Source: Tannerellaceae bacterium
Lineage (GTDB): Bacteria > Bacteroidota > Bacteroidia > Bacteroidales > Tannerellaceae
DNA: 64,000 nucleotides
Direction: 5' to 3'
NCBI GenBank assembly: GCA_031257015.1
Contig: JAIRPK010000022.1
Span: forward strand, 31,172-95,171
Position numbers and translations under genes: made by a program. The notes below the pieces were generated by a model. The model worked only from the letters and a program-made list of their open reading frames with translations, was not told where the DNA came from and ran no database searches. The first letter of the stretch is position 1; each line of letters starts with the position of its first letter. Shown here one piece after another: positions 26,589 through 35,510 of the stretch.

Positions 26589-27929
26589 TCACAAATTAAG
26601 AACGCAGGCCTTAAACTGATTTCCTCTATCCTCATAGTTCTTAAAAAGGTCAAAGCTTGCGCAGCAAGGGGAGAGCAAAACTGTTTGCCCTTTCTCCGCC
26701 ACGTTGTAAGCTTTATCCACAGCTTCCTGCATAGAACCTGCATCTTCAATGATGGCTACTTTACGGTCAAAAAAATTATGTAACTTACTGTTATCAACTC
26801 CGAGGAAGATTAGAGCATGTACTTTTTCCTTCACGATGGCCTCGATTTCCGAGTAATTGTTGCCCTTGTCTGTTCCGCCCAGAATAAGAATGATTTTTGT
26901 AGGAATACTTTTTAGCGCATACCAGCAAGAGTTGACGTTTGTAGCTTTTGAATCGTTTATATAGTCAACTCCGCGAACGCGGGCGACTTTCTCCAGGCGA
27001 TGCTCTACGCCGGTGAAATCACTAAGGGCTGCACGGATTTTTTCATCACTTATGTTGACTGCCTTGGCGGCAATGGCGGCGGCCAAAGAGTTATAAATGT
27101 TATGTTCTCCAGTTAGAGATAGTAGTTGTGTATCCATATTAAAATTCTCATTATTAGTTTCTATTACAATTTGATTATTATTAACGTATCCTTTGACATT
27201 GCTCTTTTTGTCGAGAGCGAAAGGGTATAGATTTGCTGTAAACGTATATTTATGCAGTTCTCCTGCGATAATCGGATCATCATTCCAAAAGATGAACATG
27301 TCGTCCGCGGTTTGATTCCTTATTATTCTGAATTTTGAATCGACATAATTCTGCATCCGGTGGTCATAACGGTCGAGATGGTCGGGGGTTATATTGAGCA
27401 AAACGGCAATGTTCGCCCTGAAATCGTACATGTTGTCAAGCTGGAAGCTGCTAAGCTCAATAACATAGTAACTATGCGGACTCTCCGCGACCTGTAAAGC
27501 CAAACTGCTACCGATATTCCCGGCAAGACCTACGTCTAGCCCGGCGTTCTTGAGTATGTGGTAAATGAGCGAGGTTGTCGTCGTCTTTCCATTGCTTCCG
27601 GTAATGCAAATCATGAATGATTGAGAATACCGACAGGCAAACTCTATTTCCGAAATGGCGGGTATTCCCTGTTTCCTGACTTTTTGCATGATAGACGTAG
27701 AATCTGCTATCCCTGGACTTTTAATGATGAGCGAGGATGAGAGGATAATATCCTCCGAATGTTTGCCTTCCTCCCAGGGAATACCTCTTGCATCCAGCAT
27801 TTTTTTATAATTCGCGCGTATGGAAGAATAATCGGAGACAAAAACGTCGAAACCCTTGCTCTTGGCGAGTATCGCCGCGCCTGTTCCGCTTTCTCCGGCT
27901 CCGAGAATGGTTATTTTTTCGCTTCTCAT
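26589..27929 (-). CDS. murD: UDP-N-acetylmuramoyl-L-alanine--D-glutamate ligase MurD
   Basis: 446 residues: N-terminal Rossmann-like domain (ITILGAGESGTGAAILAKSKG), ATP P-loop CITGSNGKTTTTSLIYHIL (~110), DHLDRYDHRMQNY (~185), and C-terminal ligase motif YINDSKATNVNSCWYAL (~315) with LILGGTDKGNNYSE. It adds D-Glu to UDP-MurNAc-L-Ala in the cytoplasm. It follows mraY with two bases between. Array C begins roughly 110 bases beyond its stop. Confidence 0.97.
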   Translation of the reverse strand: MRSEKITILGAGESGTGAAILAKSKGFDVFVSDYSSIRANYKKMLDARGIPWEEGKHSEDIILSSSLIIKSPGIADSTSIMQKVRKQGIPAISEIEFACRYSQSFMICITGSNGKTTTTSLIYHILKNAGLDVGLAGNIGSSLALQVAESPHSYYVIELSSFQLDNMYDFRANIAVLLNITPDHLDRYDHRMQNYVDSKFRIIRNQTADDMFIFWNDDPIIAGELHKYTFTANLYPFALDKKSNVKGYVNNNQIVIETNNENFNMDTQLLSLTGEHNIYNSLAAAIAAKAVNISDEKIRAALSDFTGVEHRLEKVARVRGVDYINDSKATNVNSCWYALKSIPTKIILILGGTDKGNNYSEIEAIVKEKVHALIFLGVDNSKLHNFFDRKVAIIEDAGSMQEAVDKAYNVAEKGQTVLLSPCCASFDLFKNYEDRGNQFKACVLNL

Positions 27930-27931
27930 GA

Positions 27932-29194
27932 TTATCGCATTTTGAGTGTGACTATTGTTATGACGGCAAGGAGGATGCCTATAAGCCAGAAGCGAACGAC
28001 GATCTTTGATTCGGGCACTATGCGAACGGGGCGTTGGATTAGCGCGTCGATGCCGGCATGTCCTGCTTTCTGGAAATGATGATGGAGTGGCGTCATTTTG
28101 AATATCCGTTTTCCGACGCCATACCGCCGTCGCGTGATTTTAAAATATACAACCTGTATGAGCACTGACAGGCTTTCGGTAAGGAATATTCCGCACAGGA
28201 TGGGAATAAGCAACTCTTTGCGAATGATTATTGCAAAGACGGCTATTATCCCGCCGAGCGTGAGGCTTCCCGTATCGCCCATGAATACCTGAGCCGGATG
28301 GGCGTTGTACCACAGGAAGCCGATAGTAGCTCCTATGAAGGCAGAGGCGAATACTGCCAACTCCTCCGCTCCCGGTATAAACATTATATTAAGAAAAGAT
28401 GCAAATTCGGCATGAGCCGATGTATAACCTAATATTCCTAAGGCAAGACCGATTATGGCGGAGCTTCCGGCTGCCAGTCCGTCAAGACCGTCGGTGAGGT
28501 TCGCTCCGTTGGAGACTGCCGTTACTATGAAAATAACGATAAGCACGAAGGCTACCCAGGTCGCCTCCGCTTGATATTTTCCTGTCCATTTCACCAGGTT
28601 TGCATAATCGAAGTTGTTGTTTTTCATAAACGGAATAGTTGTTTTGGTCGATTTTGTCGCTGCAGAATGTATCCGCACATGTTCTACGGCATTGTCTTTA
28701 TTAAGCACCTCCCTGTTTTCACGAATTACGACGTCGGGACTAAAAAAAAGCACTAATCCGACGATGAGGCCAAGCCCGACCTGCCCGATTATTTTGAATA
28801 AGCCGTGCAAGCCTTTCTTGTTTTTGCGAAACACCTTAATATAATCGTCTGCAAACCCCAATGTGCCCAGCCAAACAGTCGTTATGAGCATAAGGATGAC
28901 ATAAATGTTATTCAGTCGTGCGCATAGGAGTGTCGGGATAAGAATAGCAACAATGATGATGATGCCGCCCATCGTTGGTGTTCCCTTTTTGGATGCCTGT
29001 CCTTCCAGTCCAAGTTCCCGGACGAGTTCTCCGATTTGTAACTGCTTCAACATGTCGATAATTCGTCGCCCAAAGACCGTCGCAATGAACAGTGAAAAGA
29101 TAAGGGCAATGCCTGAGCGAAAGGACACATAACGGAACATTCCTGCGCCTGGCAAATCCATGTGGTCTAAGTAAGTAAAAAGATGATAGAGCAT
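27932..29194 (-). CDS. mraY: Phospho-N-acetylmuramoyl-pentapeptide transferase MraY
   Basis: 420 residues, about ten membrane helices. Key motifs are [13 protein letters not shown] (~70), the Mg-binding FADDYIKV (~115), [17 protein letters not shown] (~230) and [16 protein letters not shown] (~310), plus [13 protein letters not shown]. The chain is longer than the ~360 residues of E. coli MraY because of a periplasmic-loop insertion at ~150-200 ([31 protein letters not shown]), an extension I recall as common in Bacteroidota. It makes lipid I. Confidence 0.97.
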   Translation of the reverse strand: MLYHLFTYLDHMDLPGAGMFRYVSFRSGIALIFSLFIATVFGRRIIDMLKQLQIGELVRELGLEGQASKKGTPTMGGIIIIVAILIPTLLCARLNNIYVILMLITTVWLGTLGFADDYIKVFRKNKKGLHGLFKIIGQVGLGLIVGLVLFFSPDVVIRENREVLNKDNAVEHVRIHSAATKSTKTTIPFMKNNNFDYANLVKWTGKYQAEATWVAFVLIVIFIVTAVSNGANLTDGLDGLAAGSSAIIGLALGILGYTSAHAEFASFLNIMFIPGAEELAVFASAFIGATIGFLWYNAHPAQVFMGDTGSLTLGGIIAVFAIIIRKELLIPILCGIFLTESLSVLIQVVYFKITRRRYGVGKRIFKMTPLHHHFQKAGHAGIDALIQRPVRIVPESKIVVRFWLIGILLAVITIVTLKMR

Positions 29195-29533
29195 AAGTCC
29201 TTTGTTTGTATATATATTAATGTAAATAATTTATTTTTCGCTATGCGGCTTGCTTTTCCTTCCGGAGCTTGACGCAAGATGTGCTTTTGTCCGGTTTCTT
29301 AATCTCGTTTCCTTGTCCCATAATGCCGCTTATGCAAATAGTAGTCTGGTTGTCGTTAAATCCTCTTCGCCCGTCCCAAAAGACGAAGAAGACAGGTTTA
29401 AATTAAATCTCTTTCGCTTCTCCCTTTCGCGAATAGCTAACAGAACTCGCTGTACAAGAATGAGCATATACCATCGTTCAAAATGATGGAATGACTTTCT
29501 GCCGCCTGCTTCTATTCGGGTTGGCATATATTC
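29195..29533. other. Gap between murE and mraY with no supported gene
   Basis: About 340 bases break an otherwise compact operon. Short open frames are present on both strands but have no family features. I found no 21- or 41-base repeat here and no convincing promoter. Confidence 0.5.
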
Positions 29534-30985
29534 TTATTGAGCATTGAATATTTCTCTGATTTGCTCACGATCATCAAAGTGATGCTTTACGCCGCGTATT
29601 TCCTGATAATCTTCATGCCCCTTGCCGGCCACAAGGATTACGTCTCCCTTTTGTGCAATTAAAGCGGCGGTTTTTATCGCTTGAGCGCGGTCGGGAATAA
29701 GGAGAGTGCGCGTTTTGTACTCGACGGTCAGTCCGGATGCCATGTCGTTGATGATTTCGTCCGGTTCTTCAAAGCGGGGATTGTCGGATGTTAGTATCAG
29801 TTGGTCACTGAGGCGGGCAGATGCCTCGGCCATTAGAGGCCGCTTACCTTTGTCGCGATTGCCTCCCGCACCGACGACGGTGATGATGCGTCCGTTCCCG
29901 CACTGAACGTCGCGGATTGTTTTCAGAACGTTAATCAGAGCATCGGGCGTATGGGCGTAATCGACTATGGCCGTATAGCCCAGCGGAGATTGCAATGTCT
30001 CAAAGCGACCTGCCACCGGGGGCATTTCGCTAAGCGCGACGAGCGTCTCCAACGGTTCCTTCCCCAGGGCGACGGCCGTGCCATAGACTGCTAAGAGATT
30101 GTAGGCGTTGAAATGCCCGACGAAGCGGACGGCAACTTCCCGCCCGTTTATTTCCAGTTCAGTCCCGTCGAAGTAGGATGCTAGGATTTTCCCTTTGGTA
30201 TCCGCCAGAGAATATAAGGAGTATGTTAGTTTGCGAGCTGATGTATTTTGCAGCATGACCAGCCCGTTTTTATCGTCAATATTCGTCAGCGCGAAGGCAG
30301 TGGAAGGCAGTTCGTCAAAGAATCGCTTCTTGGTGCGCAGATAATTTTCTACGGTTTTATGATAATCCAAATGATCGCGGGTGAGGTTCGTGAAAATAGC
30401 TCCGTCAAACGCCAGCCCGCTTATCCGTTTCTGCTCGACGGCGTGCGAGCTGACTTCCATAAAAACATATTCGCATCCGGCATTGACCATCTGCGCCAGG
30501 AGCGCTTGCAGTTCCACAGGATCGGGGGTCGTATGCGTCGCTGCCACAGCTTTTCCATCTATGTAGTTGCATACGGTCGATAGCAGTCCGGCCTTATGTC
30601 CCATACGACGGAACATTTCATAAAGGAGAGTGGCCGTTGTGGTCTTCCCATTGGTTCCGGTGACGCCGACCAGGATGAGCTTTTCCGACGGATAGTCAAA
30701 CCAAGCTGCCATGAGCAAACCCAGAGCCTTGGCTGAATCGCCGACTTTGACAAAGGGGATTTCGGCAGGATGATCAGTCGGGCGGCGTTCGCCGACAATG
30801 GCTGCGGCTCCCAAAGCGATTGCCTTGTCGATAAATTCATGCCCGTCGGAGGCCGTACCCTTTATTGCAACGAACAATGCGCCCGGTTCTATTTTACGAG
30901 AATCAGACTGTATGCCCGTTATATCCGGGTTGGAGGCCGATTCGGTAGAGATGCCCAATGTTTCAATTAATTTGTTCAGTTTCAT
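29534..30985 (-). CDS. murE: UDP-MurNAc-L-alanyl-D-glutamate--2,6-diaminopimelate ligase MurE
   Basis: 483 residues: N-terminal [24 protein letters not shown]-loop [18 protein letters not shown] (~110), [14 protein letters not shown] (~205) and [12 protein letters not shown] (~345). The [11 protein letters not shown] motif (~400) contains DNPR, which marks the meso-diaminopimelate specificity seen in Gram-negative MurE. It is separated from the upstream PBP gene by three bases. Confidence 0.97.
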   Translation of the reverse strand: MKLNKLIETLGISTESASNPDITGIQSDSRKIEPGALFVAIKGTASDGHEFIDKAIALGAAAIVGERRPTDHPAEIPFVKVGDSAKALGLLMAAWFDYPSEKLILVGVTGTNGKTTTATLLYEMFRRMGHKAGLLSTVCNYIDGKAVAATHTTPDPVELQALLAQMVNAGCEYVFMEVSSHAVEQKRISGLAFDGAIFTNLTRDHLDYHKTVENYLRTKKRFFDELPSTAFALTNIDDKNGLVMLQNTSARKLTYSLYSLADTKGKILASYFDGTELEINGREVAVRFVGHFNAYNLLAVYGTAVALGKEPLETLVALSEMPPVAGRFETLQSPLGYTAIVDYAHTPDALINVLKTIRDVQCGNGRIITVVGAGGNRDKGKRPLMAEASARLSDQLILTSDNPRFEEPDEIINDMASGLTVEYKTRTLLIPDRAQAIKTAALIAQKGDVILVAGKGHEDYQEIRGVKHHFDDREQIREIFNAQ

Positions 30986-30988
30986 TCT

Positions 30989-33205
30989 TTATATTTTAAG
31001 CGCGAGTGTTATTGTTTGCCCTTTCTCTATTTTCTCCCCAGCCTGAATGGATTGGGAGACTACGCGGCCTGTGCCGCTTAGCTTTACGCGCAATCCGACG
31101 GATTCCAATATGTAGACGGCATCCTTGGCGCCCATGCCGAGCACTTGCGGGACAACCTCTCTGGATATGGTTACATCCTCAAACATAATGCGTCCGTTCT
31201 CGTCGGAAACAAGTTCTACCCAGGGTGATTTGACATCCTTCCGTTGAACTTTAACATCCAGCTTGTTCAGAACATGTTTAAGAGAGTGCATATCGCCCGG
31301 TTTTGCAGGAGGAAGGGTTGAGACGGGGCTTGTCGATTTGTATTTCCGTATGTCCACCGGTGCGCGGGATGTATAGATGGCTTCGGCTATTTCTTTTACT
31401 GTCCGACCGGCTGTTCCACCTCCGGAGGCTACCCCGACTTGCGGACGACGGACGACGACAATGCAAGAGTACTCCGGATTCTCTGCCGGGAAATAACCGG
31501 CAAAGGAGACTTGCTTCCCGTTGCCCGTATAACTTCCGTTTTCACCTATCAGGGCTGTCCCGGTCTTTCCGGCTATGCGGACGATGCTTGAACGGGCTGG
31601 CCGGCCTGTTCCGCTTTCGTCTTCGACAACGCCTTCGAGCATGCTGCGTATGGCGCTGAGCGTTGCCGGAGTGCAAATGGATTCCTTGATGACCTCAGGC
31701 TCAAAGCGGTGAACTGTTTCATTGTCATTCCGAGCTTCGCGGACGAAGATGGGGCGCATCATCCGTCCGTTATTGGCTATGGCATTATAGAATGTAAGCA
31801 TATAGATTGGCGGAATGCTTGTGACATAGCCGTAGGCCATTGATGGGAGATCGGACATGGTCCATTTCTTCTCGTCCGGCCTGCGTATGGTCGGATGTCC
31901 GGCTCCGGGAATTTCGAGGCGAAGGTCTTCGCCGAATCCCAGGCGTAAAATGCCATCGACAAAACGTTTCGGGTCTTTTTCATATCCACGGATGATGACT
32001 TTGGACACGCCTATGTTGGAGGAACGGTACATCGCTTCCGCCAGAGAGATAACACTGTTGCCGCCATTGTCGCGGTTATGGTCGGTGATGAGTCTTCCCT
32101 TGTAGGAAAAGATGCCGTTGCCGGTATCGACCATTTCGTCGGGCGTACATACGCCGTCGTCGAGCGCGACCATGAGAGACGCTGTCTTGAACGTCGAGCC
32201 GGGTTCAATCTGGTCTGATACGGCATAATTTTTCTTTTCGACATAGCCTCCCGAAGGTTCCTGCCCCAAGTTTGCCATCGCCTTTATCGCCCCGGTCTTG
32301 ACTTCCATGACGACTGCGGAGCCGGAATAGGCTTTGGTCTGCGTCATGATGTTTCTCAAGGCTCTTTCGACGGAGTATTGCATTTCGAGGTCGAGAGTCG
32401 TTATTATGTCCAGCCCGCGAACGGCTTTGCGCAGCGGAACGTCCATCCATCGGCCTCCGATGCGCCGTCGGGCTTTGAGGCCGGCTTCGCCGCGCAGCAG
32501 GGAATCATATTGCAGCTCGAGGCCATTCTTCCCGTGAGAATAGCCCGATGTGTCCAGCGTGGCATATACGTTGCCAATCGTCCGGGCTGCAAGTGAAGCA
32601 TAAGGGTTCCGGCGCTCGATGAATGTTTCGGATACCATACCGCTTGCGTTCCTGCCGAGGCGAAAGAACGGGTAGTTGCGGATTTCCTTCAAGTCGGAGT
32701 AGGTGATGCGAGTATCGGTTATCCGGAAGCGGCGGTCTTTCCGGCGGAAGGCGCGAACGAGTTCTTCCCGAAGTTGCTGCCTGTCCCTGTTTAACTTTCT
32801 GGAAAGATGGAAGGCCAGCGAATCAACGCTGTTGATTTTCGCCTTAATCGAATCCTTCGCCGTCGGGGGCTTGTTCTTTTTGGAGGGGACGATGATTTGC
32901 AGGAAGGCGGCGGAATCAATTGCGTCTCCACGGAAGTCTATATATATATGGTATAGTGGAAAACTTGTGGCCATCAGCCTGCCGTCGGCGGAGTAGATAT
33001 TGCCACGTTCGGGATTTATCCTGCTGTCGGGGATTTTTGTCCTTTCACGCTCGGCCAGAGCCTGCCATGTGGACTTCTCGACGAAGGCTATCTTGAACAT
33101 ATTAATAAGGATGGCGATGCAGAGGCCAATGAGCGCCACGACGATTAGCCCATAGCGGAACAGAATCCAACGGTCCAGCTGCTCTGTTTTTTTAGTGTTG
33201 CCCAT
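30989..33205 (-). CDS. ftsI: Division-specific penicillin-binding protein FtsI with one PASTA domain
   Basis: The frame is open to 33274, but a start at 33205 (MGNTKKTEQLDRW, 738 residues) avoids overlapping ftsL and puts the single membrane helix (RYGLIVVALIGLCIAILINMF) at the expected place. The transpeptidase domain has SxxK in PGSTFKTASLM (~320), SxN in YRSSNIGVSKV (~375) and KTG in AGKTGTALIG (~530). A single PASTA domain ends the chain (SREVVPQVLGMGAKDAVYILESVGLRVKLSGTGRV). It crosslinks septal peptidoglycan as the partner of FtsW. Confidence 0.94.
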   Translation of the reverse strand: MGNTKKTEQLDRWILFRYGLIVVALIGLCIAILINMFKIAFVEKSTWQALAERERTKIPDSRINPERGNIYSADGRLMATSFPLYHIYIDFRGDAIDSAAFLQIIVPSKKNKPPTAKDSIKAKINSVDSLAFHLSRKLNRDRQQLREELVRAFRRKDRRFRITDTRITYSDLKEIRNYPFFRLGRNASGMVSETFIERRNPYASLAARTIGNVYATLDTSGYSHGKNGLELQYDSLLRGEAGLKARRRIGGRWMDVPLRKAVRGLDIITTLDLEMQYSVERALRNIMTQTKAYSGSAVVMEVKTGAIKAMANLGQEPSGGYVEKKNYAVSDQIEPGSTFKTASLMVALDDGVCTPDEMVDTGNGIFSYKGRLITDHNRDNGGNSVISLAEAMYRSSNIGVSKVIIRGYEKDPKRFVDGILRLGFGEDLRLEIPGAGHPTIRRPDEKKWTMSDLPSMAYGYVTSIPPIYMLTFYNAIANNGRMMRPIFVREARNDNETVHRFEPEVIKESICTPATLSAIRSMLEGVVEDESGTGRPARSSIVRIAGKTGTALIGENGSYTGNGKQVSFAGYFPAENPEYSCIVVVRRPQVGVASGGGTAGRTVKEIAEAIYTSRAPVDIRKYKSTSPVSTLPPAKPGDMHSLKHVLNKLDVKVQRKDVKSPWVELVSDENGRIMFEDVTISREVVPQVLGMGAKDAVYILESVGLRVKLSGTGRVVSQSIQAGEKIEKGQTITLALKI

Positions 33206-33233
33206 TATGGTGCCGCTTTCAGATTCGGTTGAA

Positions 33234-33572
33234 TTATTTGTGCAGGATATAGGGCGGCGTCTGAGCGCCTCCAAGATAAATGCCTTGTTGTCTCAGGCGG
33301 GCGTCTATTTGCGAACGACGACTGTATTTAGTCAATTCGATGGAAATACTGAGAGCTTCCATCTTCTTTTCGGCCAATTCCTTCTGGAGTGTGTCTATTT
33401 GCTTAATCTTTAAGGTGCACGAGTATCTGTTGCCGATGAAGATGACGATAAGCATGACGACCATGACTGCCATTTTCGTGTGTCTGACGATAAAGTCCTC
33501 GTTCAGGATGCCGCCTCCCAATATATAAAGGAGCGAGATGCGTTTTTTTTTCCGTTGGGCTTGCTTCATCAC
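33234..33572 (-). CDS. ftsL: FtsL-like division protein
   Basis: 112 residues: a basic cytoplasmic N-terminus, one membrane helix (MAVMVVMLIVIFIGNRYSCTL, ~34-54), then a coiled-coil-type helix (IKQIDTLQKELAEKKMEALSISIELTKYSRRSQIDARLRQQG). That topology, the size and the position between rsmH and ftsI identify FtsL, although the sequence itself is weakly conserved. Confidence 0.82.
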   Translation of the reverse strand: MMKQAQRKKKRISLLYILGGGILNEDFIVRHTKMAVMVVMLIVIFIGNRYSCTLKIKQIDTLQKELAEKKMEALSISIELTKYSRRSQIDARLRQQGIYLGGAQTPPYILHK

Positions 33573-33582
33573 TGTCTTTTAT

Positions 33583-34500
33583 TTATATGAGTTCCGCTAC
33601 TCTTAGCTTGGCGCTGCGCGAACGGGGGTTGGCGGCGATTTCTTCCGCCGAGGGGGTTATGACTTTATTGTTTATCAGTCGGAAGGGCGTGCTGACGTTT
33701 CCGTAAAAATCGGCATCGCGCTTGCCTTCAAAGTTGCCGGAGCGGAGGAAGTTCTTGACCAAGCGGTCTTCAACCGAATGGTACGAGAGGACAACCAGGC
33801 GCCCGCCGGGCTTTAAAACCATCAGCGCATGTTGCAACATTTCCTTGAGAGCGTTCACCTCGTCATTAACTTCCATGCGGAGGGCCTGGAACAGCCTGGC
33901 GGTGACTTTGTTTTCCCTGTCCTTGGGGATGAATCCGGAGGCGGCTTCCAGAAGGGCGTCGATCGTGTCAATATTCCGTACCGAACGCCGGCGAACAATT
34001 GTTGCGGCCAGCGGACGGGACATGCTCAGCTCGCCGTAATGAAAAAATACATCCGCAAGGGCTGCTTCGCTGTATGTATTGATAACGTCGGCGGCTGTAA
34101 GGCCTGCGCGTGCATTCATCCGCATGTCCAGCTGTCCCGACAGGCGGAAGGAGAAGCCTCTGGAGGCTTCGTCAAAATGGTGCGACGAAACGCCCAGGTC
34201 GGCAAGCAATCCGTCTACCGCACCAAGAACGTTGTGGTATCGCATGAAATGATACAGATACCGGAAGTTCGAGCGGATAAAAACGAAACGACGGTCGTCG
34301 GGTATATTCGCTTCCGCATCAGCATCCTGATCCATTCCGAACAGCCTGCCGCCTTCGCCCAGCCTGTCCAGAATTGCGCGTGAATGTCCGCCACCCCCAA
34401 AGGTCGCGTCAACATACGTTCCGGAAGGTTTGATTTGCATGCCCTCTAATGATTCGGATAATAATGCGGGAATATGATATGCCTGTCTGCAACTTTCCAT
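33583..34500 (-). CDS. rsmH: 16S rRNA m4C1402 N4-methyltransferase RsmH (MraW)
   Basis: 305 residues. SAM motif YVDATFGGGGHSRAIL (~28-43), LLADLGVSSHHFDEASRGFSFR (~98), TARLFQALRMEVNDEVNALKEML and SYHSVEDRLVKNF (~240). It methylates C1402 in the ribosomal decoding centre and opens the mur-fts run. In many bacteria mraZ precedes it, but no mraZ was found upstream; that space is taken by array D. Confidence 0.97.
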   Translation of the reverse strand: MESCRQAYHIPALLSESLEGMQIKPSGTYVDATFGGGGHSRAILDRLGEGGRLFGMDQDADAEANIPDDRRFVFIRSNFRYLYHFMRYHNVLGAVDGLLADLGVSSHHFDEASRGFSFRLSGQLDMRMNARAGLTAADVINTYSEAALADVFFHYGELSMSRPLAATIVRRRSVRNIDTIDALLEAASGFIPKDRENKVTARLFQALRMEVNDEVNALKEMLQHALMVLKPGGRLVVLSYHSVEDRLVKNFLRSGNFEGKRDADFYGNVSTPFRLINNKVITPSAEEIAANPRSRSAKLRVAELI

Positions 34501-34541
34501 TATAATTAAATACTGTGTTTTGTTATTTACGTTTCAGAACG

Positions 34542-34549
34542 TAAAAGTA
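34542..34549 (-). promoter_or_regulatory. Possible promoter for the mur-fts run
   Basis: The minus strand reads TACTTTTA, one mismatch from TAnnTTTG, about 40 bases before the rsmH ATG. Confidence 0.3.
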
Positions 34550-34784
34550 GGTATTTAAATAAAAAGCCTCTCTATCCGGATGCCGTTTTTTTCAAGATTT
34601 TATCAACAATGCAACGCCTGAACCGATTCGCTTCCGATGAAGAATTAAAGATGCAATTAGCGGGATAAAAATCTCTCCCGTTTGTTACAAATCATTATTA
34701 AAGAACTCATCCGGCAGCACGATGGCGCCAGGCTTTTTTATTTTAAATCTTCATGCCGGCGAATCGTTCCGCTCATCTTTTTCG

Positions 34785-35056
34785 GAGAATTTCCGGAATC
34801 CCGAAAGTATTTTTTTTCTTTCCGGGAAGTTTTTCAGAATCCCGAAAGTATTTTTCCCGTCTCCGGGAAACTTTTCAGAATCCCGAAAGTATTTTTCCCG
34901 TCTCCGGGAAACTTTCCGGAATCCCGAAAGTATTTTTCCCGTCTCCGGGAAACTTTCCGGAATCCCGAAAACTTCCCGACAAGCTCCGGGAAAAATTTCC
35001 GGAATCCCGAAAGTATTTTTCCTCTCTCCGGGAAGCTTTCGGGATTCCGGAAAGGC
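34785..35056. repeat. Array D: 41-bp units closed by an inverted unit
   Basis: The motif AATCCCGAAAG recurs at 34797, 34838, 34879, 34920, 34961 and 35003, giving spacings of 41, 41, 41, 41 and 42. Each unit joins GAATCCCGAAAGTA to TTTTTCCCGTCTCCGGGAAA, a TTTCCC...GGGAAA hairpin. The array opens with TTTCCGGAATCCCGAAAG (34790-34807) and closes with its exact reverse complement (35036-35053), an 18-base inverted repeat. It occupies the divergent space between rsmH and the susC locus. All three plus frames are open because the units lack stops, but 41 is not a multiple of three. Confidence 0.92.
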
Positions 35057-35173
35057 TTTGCGAAAGAGATTTTTGAAGATGCGGAGATGCGAAGGGTTAA
35101 AACAGAAAGGGGCGGGGCTTCCGTATCGCCGTATCGCTTGTCAATTCCGCATCTGTTTTTTTAATGCAGACGA

Positions 35174-35203
35174 TTTGTTTTATTAAAACCTTCTTTATCT
35201 TTG
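35174..35203 (+). promoter_or_regulatory. Well-formed promoter before the 56-codon ORF
   Basis: TTTG at 35174-35177, 18 bases, then TATCTTTG at 35196-35203. Both elements and the spacing fit the Bacteroidota -33/-7 consensus. This is one of the best matches in the window. Confidence 0.65.
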
Positions 35204-35224
35204 TTTCAAGAATTTTAATATTAA

Positions 35225-35395
35225 ATGAAGAATCATATACATTACCATATTACGATTTTCTCACCGAAACCAGTTCCTTTCGGCCTGGTTGCCACAAACG
35301 GCAAAACGCTTGCCGAATATTCGCAACCTGATGCACGCAAGCCCGAACAGACAAAGCAACTTGCCGGCATGACGGCCGGACAAGTTCAGACATAA
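35225..35395 (+). CDS. Small ORF of 56 codons in its own transcription unit
   Basis: The ATG lies 21 bases after a strong -7 element, and the stop is followed immediately by a terminator. The peptide is polar and has no signal or membrane segment: it starts MKNHIHYHITIFSPKPVPFG, carries TNGKTLAEYSQPDARKP in the middle and ends MTAGQVQT. I do not recognise it. It may be a real small protein, a leader peptide controlling the downstream susC, or part of a regulatory RNA. The promoter and terminator on either side are the main reasons to list it. Confidence 0.4.
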   Translation: MKNHIHYHITIFSPKPVPFGLVATNGKTLAEYSQPDARKPEQTKQLAGMTAGQVQT

Positions 35396-35438
35396 AGGCC
35401 GGCGATTAACGTTTCGCACGAACGCCCGGCCTTTTTTT
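35396..35438 (+). terminator. Terminator between the small ORF and susC
   Basis: AGGCCGG (35396-35402) pairs with CCGGCCT (35426-35432), followed by six or more T. The long loop could hold extra pairing. It lies 72 bases before the susC ATG. Confidence 0.7.
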
Positions 35439-35510
35439 TAATAAGCAAAAACCTGAATGTAAAGAGATCCAGTATTAGTTTTTTTTGTTTAACGTATAAA
35501 TTGTAATCTT

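Noticed and set aside
34682..35186. Three overlapping 107-160-residue proteins across array D
   Set aside because: A 41-base unit shifts frame every repeat, so all three plus frames open together. There are no family features, and the array is bounded by an inverted repeat.
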